Origin: Dryococelus australis
Lineage: Eukaryota > Arthropoda > Insecta > Phasmatodea > Phasmatidae
DNA length: 64,000 nt
Assembly: GCA_029891345.1 (NCBI GenBank)
Contig: CM056994.1
Span: 61,287,251-61,351,250, forward strand
Direction: 5' to 3'
Shown in pieces: positions 12,395 to 24,040 of the stretch. The position numbers were made by a program, and so were the translations under genes. How positions within the stretch are numbered: the stretch's first letter is position 1; the number at the start of each line of letters is the position of its first letter. Under the pieces are notes generated by a model. That model saw only the letters and a list, made by a program, of their open reading frames with translations. It had not been told where the DNA came from and made no database searches.

Positions 12395-12548
12395 GAGCTG
12401 CTGATGCATCATGACTTCACAAAGTTCCACCCGCTAAAGCCACAGCTGCTGGAAATCGTGGACAAAATGCTGGCGGAAGATATTGCCCACCTCATGGCTA
12501 TGATCCCTTATGACGAGGGCATCATAACCACTGAGCCCAAGATCAAGG
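12395..12548 (+). CDS. Past1: EHD/Past1 ATPase, exon (helical region after the G domain)
   Basis: EHD proteins are dynamin-like membrane-remodelling ATPases acting on endocytic recycling compartments. This 154-bp exon encodes about 51 residues reading MHHDFTKFHPLKPQLLEIVD, then MLAEDIAHLMAMIP, the helical segment that follows the ATPase domain. The acceptor is ...TTACTGTGCTAG|GAG and the donor is AAG G|GTGAGT, leaving phase 1. It joins in frame to the exon at 17912. A gag-derived fragment ends just upstream. The ATPase exons (P-loop etc.) were not found in 1-12394 and presumably lie outside the window. The family call rests on recognised sequence; the exact start is inferred from the splice signal. 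Confidence 0.9.
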
Positions 12549-12793
12549 GTGAGTTTATTTGGTTTATTTCATGTGGCTGGTTGCATGGCACTTGGCATAT
12601 CAATGTTCATATTCTAATTAGCAGTACATTAAGTGAACATTTTTGTAGCAAATAATTAGGGCAGTTTAGTTATTAGTGCAATCCCCAATTCAGCAGAAAT
12701 ATGCATGGGCGTTGACGTGTATCAACTTCAAGAAGCACTGCTAGGTTAATGTAGGATGCAGGAGGGAATTAGTCTCTCGTCGAATGGGGGGTA

Positions 12794-12797
<4 letters not shown>

Positions 12798-12834
<37 letters not shown>

Positions 12835-12850
12835 TAATATAATATATAAT
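12798..12850. repeat. (TA)n microsatellite
   Basis: A run of alternating T and A, degenerating into AATATAATATA words. Confidence 0.9.
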
Positions 12851-13364
12851 ATATTGTGTGTGACAAAGGATTATAAAAGATGCATCCAAATTCTAGTGAT
12901 TGTTTAAATTTATAATTTCTTAGAGCCTGACAACAGCGCACGCTGTCTGTACTGCAGTACCTACCGTACTGTAATCTGCACTGAATTTAGCCTCATACTT
13001 TTCATCTCCAAAACCACTGGCTCATAGATGGAAGCATTACGCCTGTCTCAGTGTCTGTGGGATGGAAAACATGTTTAATTCCTAATAGAAAAACAGTAAT
13101 GATGCGTTATTCAAGCGTGGCAATGACATCCTTAATGCTGCTTCATGGACTCTGTTTCTTGGTGCTTATACTGTATCTCAATTTAGATGTTGGTTTTATT
13201 TCATACTTATGTGTTATATACAAAAAAGGGCTACAACACATTTTAATACAAGTGATGTTTTAAGTACAAGTATCTGCTTGGGTGCCCAACATATGAATTT
13301 ACATTATTTTTAATTTTGTTTGTAAAATTAATAGTGGCAACACCAATAAGACATTAACCATTGA

Positions 13365-13948
13365 AACATGGCGGGAGTGTTGTTGAGTCAGAAGGGCACG
13401 ACTCTAAACTGGAGGGTTTCGCCTTCTGGCGAAGTGAATGCTGTATATTTACGGCTGTCGGGGTGCACTGTGATTTGTCAATATCCAAACTGCATGTCCA
13501 ATGTAGTGAAGACTTTCGTCTTTCCTATGTCACGCAGTGTGTGGGCCAGGTCAAGGGTTGGTGGAGGAATTGGAAGTGTGACATCATTTAAAGCTTTGTA
13601 GTTCACGTAGAACGTTAGCTGTCTGTCCTTAGGAACTAACACAATGTGGGAGTTGTATAGGGAGTCCGACGGCTCAACGATTCCTTGTCGCTTCATGTCT
13701 TAGAGTTGTTCCATATTGAGACAGTGTTGCCTGGCAGAAACCTTAAAAGGTGTGTTGTAGACTGGTGCAGTCATGTTAAGCAGTATCTCGTGCTGGATGG
13801 TTCTCTTCTGATGAAGTGTACCTACGGATCGAAAAGCACCGACATGTTCGTCGAGGACTTCTTTCAACTGTCGGAACTGTGCTTTAGAGAGTTCATGGTT
13901 GATTTCCTCTTCGCAGAGAGCTTGCGGTTTCTCAACTTGCGGTTTCAC
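13365..13948 (-). pseudogene. Gypsy reverse transcriptase, N-terminal part (relic A)
   Basis: Reverse transcriptase would copy element RNA into DNA. Legible minus-strand pieces: a pre-RT segment with LCEEEINHELSKAQF, then RQGIVEPSDSLYNSHIVLVP, DLAHTLRDIGKTKVFTTLDM and FGY, stop, QITVHPDSRKYTAF, ending at LQFRVVPF near 13390. The LDM-FGY segment holds the first catalytic aspartate region. The YxDD catalytic motif and everything after are absent because the copy is truncated. At least two stop codons interrupt. Confidence 0.85.
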
Positions 13949-13970
13949 GTTGCTGGGGCAATGTTCCCAG

Positions 13971-14345
13971 TTAACAGTTATGTGGTGGTTGTAGCCCAGG
14001 TATACTTTCTGTTACCCTTGGTCCATTATGCATTGTTTCTGCTGAAACCAAGGGTGGCCTTAGTATATGTTCCTCCTGGATGTCAGGTGACACGACAAAT
14101 TTAGCTTGGGTCTTGATCTTATGAAGCTCAACAATGAGTGTAGTATGACCATCGACAGTGAGCGTACATTCCAGCTTAGCCATTCTCACTGTTTTGGTTT
14201 GTGGACGTAGTGATTCCTGTTGTTCTTCCATGAGGATGTCTCTTTGAGCGAAGTTTCAGATGCAGCGGAGTCTAGCAGTGCTAATACTTTTTTCCCATTG
14301 ACTCGAACTTCAATGTGTGGGGCTTTGGGTGACTCAGTCTCTTCG
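13971..14345 (-). pseudogene. Gypsy protease-like segment (relic A)
   Basis: Minus strand from 14322: PHIEVRVNGKKVLALLDSAA, where DSA stands in the D-S/T-G/A position of a retropepsin active site. A frame slip is followed by QESLRPQTKTVRMAKLE, IKTQAKFVVSPDIQEEHIL and LVSAETMHNG. Relic B has the matching segment split by an inserted element. It is a decayed aspartic protease and linker, not functional. Confidence 0.65.
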
Positions 14346-14499
14346 TCTAAGAGCTGTATGGTTTGCCCTCCTTCTGATACGGTGAGGGCACCCCTCTTGG
14401 CCTACTGGTGGTGGCATTTTCCATCTGCGGGATGCTTTGTCTTGTCGGTTGCATTTTGGGTGGTACGTGGCATATGTGTTGCGCCCCCTTCTTCCACAT

Positions 14500-15576
14500 G
14501 TGCTTGCCTTGGCACTGGCCGCTATGGGCAGTCCTTGTTAAAGTGGTATGCTGGGCAATACCAACATTTCGGTAAGTGGGGAGCGGGTGGTGGTGTTTTC
14601 GGTTATCGTTCAGATGGTTTGTCTGACTTCATTTGTTTGTTTGGCTTCGGGCGGTCAAGGATAGCTTGTGCTTTAAAGTTACGCTCCGTTTCTCATGTAC
14701 TGTCTACAAGTTTGTCCACTGTGAGTGGTGTAGGGATAAGTAGAATGTTTCTTAGTTTGGGTAACTACAGGCGGGTTACCCTTCGCACACAACTTTCCTC
14801 TTTTCCATCTGGGAAGATACATCAGTACATCTGTAACTTTCGGCGGACAAAAATCTCTGCTTCCTCATTTGGTGTCTGGGTGCAGCTGTAAAATTCTGTA
14901 GCGAGGTGTGCCAGTACCTCTTCGCCTGTGAATTGTTGCGTGAGATGGCTACTGAGTTGACTTCACTGAGAAACAAATTTCTCATATTTTTGCCACCATT
15001 CGAGGGCTTTGCTCTTAAATTTGAATTTTGCTCGTGAGACCTATTGTTTTTCGGGCACTTCATGCATGCAAAATTCCCCTTCACATTCTGCTGTAAACAC
15101 TAGTGGGTCCTAGTGAGGATATCCCGCAAATTATGATAATTGAGGCTCTCCCATGCATCGAGCGGTGCTGGAATTGGAGGCCAGCCATTGGTTGTGCAGT
15201 TTGTACTAGGTGGCTCGCCAACAGACTTCACATTGGTATACCATTCCTGGTCGGGTTATACGCTCATCTGGCCATCTTATGCATCCATGGTGGTAAGTCT
15301 CCCCACACAGTACGCAATGCACTGTGAGGGTACCACGCCCTGGTAGGTAATTCAGCTGCAGAATGTGGTCTGATGGGTTCAGCATTCGTCACATTTGTAT
15401 TTGAGACCATTGGTATAATGTGGTTCATCTACCCAGCCTAGGCAGGTATAGTGGAACCATTGTTGACAATGGGCACACTGGATTCTGTGTGTCCCCTCGC
15501 CGGGGAAATTTGGCTTGGAACAGCAGCTGTGTTTGGTTGTGGCTGCAATAGTGCAATAAAGTTTGGGCTTGCTCAT
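14500..15576 (-). pseudogene. Gag of gypsy relic A with tandem PHD-like fingers
   Basis: First finger at 15531-15379: CSKPNF (second Cys changed to Phe), CAHC, FHYTCLGW, YKCDEC, with the same 9-2-4-2-16-2 spacing as other copies. The second finger, in a shifted frame at about 15320-15205: HCVLCGETYHHGC, then VYQCEVC. The Gag body follows in broken frames. A zinc knuckle CWYCPAYHFNKDC at 14564-14526 has spacing C-X2-C-X3-H-X4-C, one residue shorter than the usual knuckle, followed shortly by a stop. Confidence 0.75.
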
Positions 15577-15690
15577 GTCGGTTATGGTTTGAGCACCACG
15601 GGATGTTCAGTAGACTTCCCGAAGTCCATACTTGACTGGTTGGGTTTGGCTGACCTGATTGAACTGCCTAGTCATTACTATTGCAGTCGT

Positions 15691-15708
15691 GCCCCATGTT
15701 GGGCACCA
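15691..15708 (-). other. Primer-binding site of gypsy relic A
   Basis: Minus strand TGGTGCCCAACATGGGGC, differing by one base from relic C's site. About 20 bases separate it from the inferred LTR end (15730), as in relic C. Confidence 0.7.
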
Positions 15709-17315
15709 GGAAAACTCTGCCTACCTCTTTGATGAGTGATGTCCGTAGGGCAGTAGGGTATGTCACTATGGCAAGAAAGAGTTTTTGTTTGGGTGCCAGA
15801 TCAGATGCACCCTCTAGCGGGGGGTTTTGGATTATTTCAGTCGCTACGTGACATTGGGGTACGTCCGGTGTAGAGGACTTACCTTGTAGGTTTATGGCAG
15901 GGCATAAAATCGGGCTCTGTGAGAGTGATATTTCGCTTCAAAGGATTGGCTCTCAACAGTATACCTGGGCGACACGTAACCTGAGACAGCGGTTTAACCT
16001 GGGTCAATTCCGGCTGGCGTGAGTGTGAGCTAGGCTGGTTTACGGGCTGTGGCTCAATGGTTGTGACTATCAGCTGATTAGGTTCTACTGGCTCTGATCC
16101 CTTGAAGTATGTGTTTGCAAGTCCTAAGGGCTGGTCTTGCCTGCTTATTTAGGCTGCCAACTAGAGGTGCATCTCCTCACTCAAACAGACGGGGTCCTTG
16201 AAAAGGTTTTTACGAATCTCTGGCGTGACTGGAATCTGGAGATGGCGTAATGCCTGGGCCTGTTCCTTGGGAGAGAGCTGTGTGATCGAGGTGATGAGGA
16301 GGGCGGTAAGCTCCTACAAGTGCCCAGAGGCAGTTAGCACTTGTCTGACCTTTTCTTGGATACTACTTTGACGGGAGTAGGGCATCTGGACTGAATCTCA
16401 TTCACGTCTGTGAAGTGACTGAAGGTAACGTGTTTCTCACTGTGTACAGCCACGTGAAGCGTCTGCCGACTCAAGCGGACACCCTATCTCAGCACTCGGC
16501 GTCGTAACGCGGTGAGCATTGAGAGTCAGGCCTTGCTGTTGACAGTCCGTGCACATGGGTGAGTGTCTCAGGAGGGGACCCCCAGACTAAGAGAACACTA
16601 ACTTCGGCATTGAAACACAGTGGATAGACTATGCTACTGAGCAGGCAAGCTGGTCTCAAGAGACTAAGTACCTAGTTTTCAGGGCTTTACTGTTTTGTAC
16701 TCTGTGGAGCACAAAATGGATGGCCATCCAATGTGTGTGTGGATACTCAATTGGTGTGTTTGTGGCTCGAATGAGTAATTTTCGGGTCACCTGCAATCCA
16801 TTGAGCAGTGTGAGGTCCACTGAGAGTGGTATTACAACTATGGAAAAGGATACCTTTAAAATGGTAAAACTTCTATTTATTCCATTTATCGGGAAGTAAA
16901 CAGAGTGGTGTTGCACTACCTCCTAACGTTGGCAAGATCTTAGGGAAGCTTAACCTACTCTAATCCAGGTGAAAGCGACCTTGGCCTGGTCTAACAATGG
17001 CAGGGTAGAAGCATTATTAAAATAACGTAAACTGGTACTACTCCCTACGCATGTGTTGCCCAGAAGAGGCCACAGTGTCTAGGTGTGTAGCCAACGTTGA
17101 CAAAGGTGTATCTTCGGCACAAATGTGGTGAAGATAGGCTGGAAGGGATGGCTTCGGCAACGAATTACGGTGGAGAACAAGGAGAGGTGTTTCCTTCGAC
17201 ACAAATGTGGTGAAGGAGGGTACGTTTAGGAGTAAAGCGAGCAGGCTGGTCACATTTTCTAGCAAGGGCTGCATTGGAGAAATTAAGACTGGTCATGAGC
17301 AGGCGAGCGTCCCAC

Positions 17316-17323
17316 TATTTATA
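17316..17323 (-). promoter_or_regulatory. TATA box of relic A LTR
   Basis: TATAAATA on the minus strand, within GTATAAATAGTGGG. An AATAAA lies about 440 bases downstream (16881-16876), similar to the spacing in relic F. Confidence 0.5.
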
Positions 17324-17911
17324 CTGTGGCTGGTCATTCTCCTTCAGTGACTTGGATAGGGGTGGTGATGGAGAGGGGTGTAGCTATAGCATAGCTTCCT
17401 CAAGGCGTGACGTCATCGGCCAACTTGGAGAACCAAGATGCAGCGAATCGTACTTGTAGAGCGATCTAGCGGCGTGCTGTGGTACTTAGTGTCTTGGATG
17501 CATAGCCTCTGTGACCAGTGACTAATACAATCTGCAGACTGGAATGTCCATTCTTGCCGTGGCAAATGGTAAAATCTTGCATCTAGTTGCGGGGTCAACA
17601 ATAAAAACTCAGTTGGAATCATTCGGCAAGTCTTGCTCACTGATGAGGCGAAGTCGTTACAGCATTGTTGAAAAGACATCATGTGTCAAGTGAATGGTTT
17701 TCATTATGAATTTCAGAAAGTCTTATTTTATGTTCTGTACTGCAGTTGTCTTTTGTAGCCTAAGTCATTTGAAACTTAAGATTTTGAATGTTCCTAGTGT
17801 TGGATTCTTCGTGTATTGCACAGTTTTGATAGATTAGCAGTTGCGTGGTTTTGCAACTTGTGTTGTGATCCAAAACCAATAAATACTAATACATAAATGA
17901 AATTTTTTCAG

Positions 17912-18082
17912 GTGGAGCATTTGAAGGTGTAACAGATACAATTAGCCCATTTGGCTACAAGCGAGGTGAGGGCATAGACGCAGGTTTTGGGGAGCCAGAA
18001 TGGATAGTCAACAAAGAACGATACAAGTATGATGCCATATTCGACACACTTGGGGCTGTGGATGGGAAGGTCACAGGCACAG
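17912..18082 (+). CDS. Past1: EHD/Past1 ATPase, exon (linker to EH domain)
   Basis: 171-bp exon, phase 1 at both ends. Translated with the G carried over from 12548 it begins GGAFEGVTDTISPFGYKRGE and continues GIDAGFGEPEWIVNKERYKY and DAIFDTLGAVDGKVTG. This is the linker region between the helical domain and the C-terminal EH domain; the SPF tripeptide stands where EHD paralogues often have a GPF/NPF-like auto-inhibitory motif. Acceptor TTTTTTCAG|GTGG and donor ACAG|GTAAGC are both good. Strong conservation shows it is a functional exon of the host gene. Confidence 0.93.
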
Positions 18083-18574
18083 GTAAGCATAGCACATTTG
18101 CCAGGCAACCAATGAAGATTTATTCCTGAAGCAACTGCTTCACTTAACAAATTTCAGTAACATCTCTGGTGTTAGCGCACAAAATATCATCTTAGGGACC
18201 CCAAAAATGGTAAATAAAACGGACTAATTTCTGTGTTCAAGGCAAAAGCGGTGTAAAACTTTGCTGCAAAAGATGTTAATTTGGAACTGAAAATATGACA
18301 AAAATTAAGTTTACGATACTTTATTTTTATGAATTGAAACTTTGAGACATGAATCATGTGGACATTTCTGTTGTCTAAATCAGACTTCACTTAAACTACA
18401 ACAATAATACACTAGAATCCATTTTCACATTTCCAAATTTTACCCTACCTTTCACTTTACTTTCCCTTGGGCCCATGTAAAGTTCACACAGGATAAATTT
18501 CTCTTTTTCTAATGCCGTAATTTTCTCCAGTTTCGTAATTCATTTCATTTGTAAAGGAAGTATACAAATATGTA

Positions 18575-18769
18575 CAGTGAAACCCTGTTAAGAAGTTTCT
18601 ACGTAAGAAGTTTTCCTGCATAATAACTTGAATAATCTGCTTGATAAGTTGAATAATTGTGTACCTTGTCTATCTGCACATGTGTAATTTGACTCTTTTA
18701 AGAATTTTTCATGGTTAATAAGCATTAGATTTCAGTCTCTTCAGAAATGTCTTAACAGAGTTATACTTG
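18575..18769. mobile_element. Pogo/Tigger-like MITE, 195 bp
   Basis: The left end CAGTGAAACCCTGTTAAGAA is preceded by TA. The right end reverse-complements to CAAGTATAACTCTGTTAAG. CAGTGAAACC-type ends next to TA are typical of pogo/Tigger elements. The interior has no coding capacity. The TA at the right side is not preserved. Confidence 0.55.
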
Positions 18770-19522
18770 CAAACTAACCCTAATTATTTGGCAAAAAAAA
18801 AACACATATCCATATTCCTTGAGGTTTACTAACCTCATTCGTAAAGAAATTAAAAGCAACAAGGTTAACAGCACCTTATTCTTCCGCCTTTAGAAGTTAG
18901 GTAATTCATATCGCCAACCTTGGCTTGCTACGAAGTCTAACTTAAACCAACTTGGACATAAATATTTATGCAACTAGTTCATGCTAGGATCATCTGCTTT
19001 TTCAAGGGAAATATTTGATTGCACCATCTATCCCACAAAGTCCAACAGAAAATCTTGTTTCCCTGCATTTGATATTTTCAGGGGACTTGCTGGCACAGTC
19101 AATTTTATTTTCTTTTTATATTTCTTATTTCACATTTTGTAGAAGTTTTTATGAATTCAATTACATGAACGTTGCAAAATTTGCAAATCATAATTGTGTT
19201 TCAGATGCCAAATGTGAAAACCCTCGCCCATAACCTTTCTCTTATGGTTCATTCATTATTGAAAAAAATTGCAGCTTTCTGAAGATCTTGAATGCAGGAA
19301 GATTTAATTGTAGATTGAGACAAATAAACAAAATTTACCACGTGCGTGCCACATACCAAAATTAAATTCTGTTTGCGTCTCTGAAGGTTTATATATTGTG
19401 TAAGTAATTTTGTGCTTGCAGAGGAAAATGAATATAAATAAATAAAATTTATTGATCTCTTTTGGAGCTGCTTATGTACATTGCATCAAATCATATTGCT
19501 ATTGATCTATCAATACCTTTAG
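18770..19522. other. Intronic stretch, nothing recognised
   Basis: AT-rich sequence between the MITE and relic B, without recognised features. Confidence 0.4.
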
Positions 19523-21750
19523 TGATGCATGATGTTCTCAGGAAAAGTCTGAAGCTGTGTCACGGCTAGAGCTAGATTTTAGTGTGCAGGCCTGTCACAC
19601 ACGGGGTTAATACTGGCTGGTTCAAGCTCACTTACCGGCAGGGGCCCATCAGTGTATGGTGTAGGTCAAGTTGCCTAGAGGCTAGGTACAAAATAGAGAC
19701 CTGGCTTGGCAATGTACATTACTGGGTTGTGTGACTAGAGGTCACCTGTTTACCTGTTACCTGTGCTGGTGCTCGAACAGCTTGGCTGTGGTGTTTGTCG
19801 AGTAGACTGGTAGTGATGACTGGATGCGCTGGCGGATCCCCAGATGCTGCTGCAGTTGGAATTGCTGAAGGACGTCCGGGCCAGGCTCGTGCAGCGGTTC
19901 CTGCAGAACCAGGGGCAAGCTATGATCAGTAGAACTTCTTTCCCATGGCATATGGCAGTAACTACTGGATGCAGTGTCCCAGGCATCTTCCTAGGGGATA
20001 AAAAGAGAGAACAGGAGGGACTTGGAGGTGAGTCCTCTCTGGCTGTCGAGCGGCATGAGCTCAGACCTGGGGTTATCATGGCAGAATGCCTTATTGGATG
20101 GGGTGCAGCCCTAGGTAGCTATGTAAGTGGCCGTGGCTTTTCTCTCCTGCAGATTCTACCACCTACTTTGGTGTAAGGCATGGATGAGAGCTACGACCTA
20201 CCTCACGAGAGGGAGCAGGCGACAATTGGTCCATAGGTGGGCGTGTTTTGCTGCAGCAACGGCCGGGCCGACGCAGAGCTGTACGTTTACCCCAACCGGC
20301 AACACAAGCGGTGCGGTGGTTGTAGGGCGGGTTTTCTCTGAATCATCAGACTGCTATTCTGGGTTAGGGCCCAAAGGCGATCTGACCTCCGGAATCAGCC
20401 ACACCCCCTCCGTCAACTCAAATGGTGTGGTGGACGGAGTGCAAACCGGCCTGGCTGTCTAGTGTCTAGCCACCTTATAGGATTTGTATGACTAGTGGTT
20501 GGGGCTCTGCCGTTCGGTACACTGGTTGCACTGAATGGGTGGCCATTGAGTGTGTGTGTGTGTGGTTCTGATGTACGAGTCCCTGAAGGGGAACTCGCAG
20601 TACTACACTAGACAGTAAAATCAGGTGTTTTAAAACCCAGTCTCCTGCTCGACTCTGGCGGGCGTGGTGTTTGCGTGTGATCTCAGTTATCTAACGAATT
20701 GAAAGTCAAAGTAGGTGAGAACTCATGTTTTATTCCGGGAAGGAATAAACACGTTGGCCCGTACTACCTCCTAACTACCTTGAACTGACCACAAGTATAA
20801 ACTTGCAGATTCCAGGTGAAGGGGACCTGGGAGTGGCAGATTCGACTAGGTAGCTATTAACTTTCCCTATCTACTTTGTGCCATGTCCTAAAGGGATTTA
20901 GGACTTCCTGAATGGTTGTGGGGTGGCCATTACCACGGGTAATTGGCGGGGGGGGGGGGGGGGTTGATGACTTCTTCAAAGTCTGCAGGGGGATATCCCC
21001 TGGGTCTGGTAGATGCTGGTGATGGTGCTGAAGAGCTTCTGGGTTGTCTAGGCAATGAAGAGGAGTCAGAGAGCTTCAGCACACGAGGTGGAGTGAACTG
21101 CCGGGTCCGTGTGACTCTTACATGAGCCAACGAACAACTGGTGTTTCTGAGCCGTGTGCAGGTATAAGTACCTGCCTGGCTCGCCCTCGCCCAACCGGCA
21201 TGGTGGGGGTGGTTGGTCACCTGTTCTTGCGCGGAGCTAAGGGCTGTCTGCTGTGGCGACTCATGGTGGCCGGAGTGCGGGTGGTGCTATCCCGCAGTGC
21301 GCCCTTGAACTACTTGACCACTTCAGGGGTGGTAGCGTCGACTTGGCCACTGGCTCACTCATCGTATCTTCTGAAGGGGTGGCATGGCATAGCTTACTGA
21401 CCGGGGGTTATGAACAGTTTAACACTGACACGTCTGTATTACTTCCTACAACAAGAGAGTAACTTGTAGACACTCTGGTATATATTACGCTGGTTCGGAC
21501 TACATCCATTGCGCCACGGAAATTACACACAGATGAAACAAAGTCGTGCTTGCATGGGTCAGTAAGCATCATACGTCAATCCTACACCTGGTGCAACTGG
21601 GGTTCATCTGGGTGATGAAAAAATCCTGTCCTCTTGGAGGTGATGTAGAACTGTCATCCCAAGAAGACTAAGTTTTGCCTTCGTACAGTTTGCAGTTCGC
21701 TCTTAGGTGTCACCCTCTCTTGACAGCTGGGAGCGGTCGGCCAGGCTGAT
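19523..21750 (-). mobile_element. 3' LTR of gypsy relic B
   Basis: Homologous to 31404-32239 and 56490-57320 over 19580-20440 (shared TAATACTGGCTGGTTCAAGC with few changes). Left boundary TGATGCATGATG aligns with the LTR ends of A (15730) and C (56490). AATAAA on the minus strand at 20734-20729. A weak TATA-like sequence lies near 21165. The right edge is approximate. A G run at 20948-20963 lies inside. Confidence 0.65.
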
Positions 21751-23000
21751 GAGCGGCTGATGGCTTTCTATCTCCTCCCTCCCCTCCTATCCCGGAGGAG
21801 CAATTGTAGGGTAAATTGAAAAGGAAAAAATGTGACATGCTGTAGGGTTTGAGACTGGTGTAGCACCCTTCGTTTATTACGTATGCCGCTGTACAAGATT
21901 GGTTGAAGGCTTAGTTATTTAATACAGGTATCATTTAACAGATATATCCTGCGGGAAAAAAAAACACAAGCAGCACACAAAAAGAACAAACACTGGGGTG
22001 TAAACTAGGCCTCATTTGTGAGAGGCGTGTTAGCTAGCTGGGTTCTGCAGTTGAAGGCGGGAAAGCAAACGGCCCTGCCTGGCCTTCCTATGATGTCGCA
22101 CAGCAGGTAGCAGTTATGTATGACACATTTCAAAAGTGTTTGTCTGTATGAGGCCTTCCATCACCCGAGCCGGCAGAAGCTAGCTAATATTAACAAACAA
22201 ACACAAGTACAGTAAAAAGAATTTAACTAAACAAACTGTCGTATGGGACCACCTACATATTTTAAAACAGCAAACATGACCCTTAAAATACAAACGAAAG
22301 CGTTAAAGTATTTACAACAATAAACTTTTAAAGTTATTTACAACATTCAAAATTAGACTTGTTGTGAGAGTCCTTTTATCTGTTTACTTAACTTCAGGCA
22401 TTGGCTTGTTGCCATCTTCTGTTTGAGAAGTATCTTTCACTTTGTTTCACGAACTACTTGAACTGGAAGCCTCCGCTTCGTTTATATGTTTCAGAATACT
22501 GTTTACACTGCACTTATCAGCGTCCTAAGGTGCCACAAACTTTTAACACCTTGTTGTGGATTAAGCGTATTTATTTTACGCGATAAAAGTTTGTCTTTTT
22601 CAAGTCACTGGTTTACTCACTCGAAAATTGACAGTTATTTATGACTGCCTGATAACTGTCTGTCTCTTCCGCTAGCATAAGCAACAATTTACAGTTGATA
22701 TTGAGTCTTTACTGTTACCTACTAGTTTACTTGTTCAAAATTTAGTGTAGCAAATTAAAAATGCTTACTAGTTAAAAATTGAACTGCAGCAATTTATGGC
22801 TGCTTCTAGAGTTTATCTTCACATCACAGTCTCAGCATTTTACGGCTGATTAACAAAGTTTGTTGAAACACTTCACTTATGGGTGCTGGGTTCGGTTCTT
22901 TGGGGGTCGGCCTCTCATACTTAGAGCCACATGAGCTAGATATGGCCACGTGAACCTTGTGGTAGGCCTTCACGGTGATTCCTTATACCGGCCAAGCTGG
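21751..23000. other. Uncharacterised part of relic B
   Basis: AT-rich block lying between the LTR and the post-integrase tail. It may be 3' untranslated sequence or another insertion. No domain or terminal repeat was recognised. Confidence 0.35.
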
Positions 23001-24040
23001 GGAGCCCTGCAGCAGCCACGTGCGGGTTGCTCTCTTCTCGCCTGGCTGGCAGGTGCGGGGTTCCCATCCCTGGCAGTGGTCAGCTAAGGGCCACCAGGCA
23101 CCAGGGGACAATCATCGTCCCTTCCCTCCTGGAGGGGCAGCATGTGGGCGGCCTGCTGAGGCTTAGGCTGCCCTAACGTCTCTCCGGCTGGGCTGCTGGC
23201 GTCATTCTCTCGTTCCAGGGGATGAGTTCGGGTGACCCCGGCTCTTGCCGGCGCCGAGGTGCAGTGGACCATGTCGTCTAGGCTGGATGTAACCAGGATG
23301 GCCGGCAGAGTAAGAGGCTCCTCAGGTGCCTTGAGCTCGGTGGCTGGGTGGTTGGGTTCATCCTCTCATTTCTGTGGGGCTGCTGGAGGGCCTTGGCACC
23401 TCCGGGCGCCAAGACGTAGTGTTTGGCCACGTCGTCCGAGCTGGACGTGGCTGGTGTTGCGAGCTGAGGTGGGGACTCCAAGGTTTCCCGACCTCCACTG
23501 CATTTCAGGACGCCTCCTCTATTTTGGAAGAAGCTTGGTTGGGCTCGGTTCCGACGTCGTCAAATGTCGGGACCTGGGTAGCTGTTGGAGGCAGAGGCTC
23601 TTTGGGCTCCTCTGCCCCTGCAGTGCTGCTGGGGTGTTCCTCCTGACTGGGAAGTGGTGTCTCTGCTGGGCCTGCGGCGTCATCTGGCGTGGAAGTCTGC
23701 AGGCTGGCTGGGCCCTCTGGGGCCGGTGTGCTTGGGGTGGCTGATTGAGGTAAAGGCTCTTGGTGCTGCTCTACCTTGTCAGCCCGGGGTGCTTTCTCTT
23801 GTTCCTGCACTGGGCTCGGTGGCTGCTGCTAGTGACAGGGCTTTCGATCCAGGGGGCTGCGCCACAATATCTCAGTCATTGCCAGACACACCTGGGCATG
23901 TTGGGCTGCAGCACGGCGTAGGACGCTGGTGGGTGTCGAGGGCAGAGTTGTAACGGATGTTGTTCCTTGACGGGCTGGGAACTCAACCCGCACAGGTTCA
24001 CTTGGTTCACTGGAGGGGGTGTATCTGCTTCCTCGTGGCT
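23000..24040 (-). pseudogene. Post-integrase Pro/Ala/Ser/Thr/Glu-rich tail (relic B)
   Basis: The minus strand downstream of integrase carries open, low-complexity protein sequence. 23810-23505 is rich in P, E, A, S and T (for example SATPSTPAPEGPASLQTSTP, then AAGPAETPLPSQEEHPSSTA). Similar composition continues in other frames to about 23080. There is no hydrophobic segment, so it does not look like an envelope protein. Relic D has a similar tail after its integrase. Function unknown; it may be a disordered extension of Pol. Confidence 0.5.

Larger units (their letters stand above)
13365..17470 (-). mobile_element. Gypsy relic A: 5' LTR, PBS, Gag, protease, start of RT
   Basis: On the minus strand, in order: LTR (from about 17470 to 15730; TATA box near 17320, AATAAA at 16881-16876), PBS (15708-15691), Gag with tandem PHD-like fingers (15576-15200), Gag body, zinc knuckle (14564-14526), a protease-like segment, and the first part of reverse transcriptase. 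It stops abruptly near 13365 within RT, so the 3' half is missing. The right LTR edge is estimated. Position within an intron, opposite to EHD. Confidence 0.75.
12549..17911 (+). other. EHD intron, about 5.4 kb
   Basis: Bounded by GTGAGT and TTTTTTCAG. It contains a (TA)n tract (12798-12850), anonymous AT-rich sequence to about 13360, gypsy relic A on the minus strand, and anonymous sequence after about 17480. Confidence 0.85.

Noticed and set aside
23232-23744. Long plus-strand frame (170 codons), Trp/Gly-rich
   Set aside because: It is the antisense shadow of the Pro/Ser/Thr-rich tail of relic B in GC-rich DNA.
23000-24040. Envelope gene after integrase in relic B
   Set aside because: No signal peptide, no hydrophobic transmembrane or fusion-like segment; the sequence is uniformly Pro/Ser/Ala/Thr/Glu-rich.
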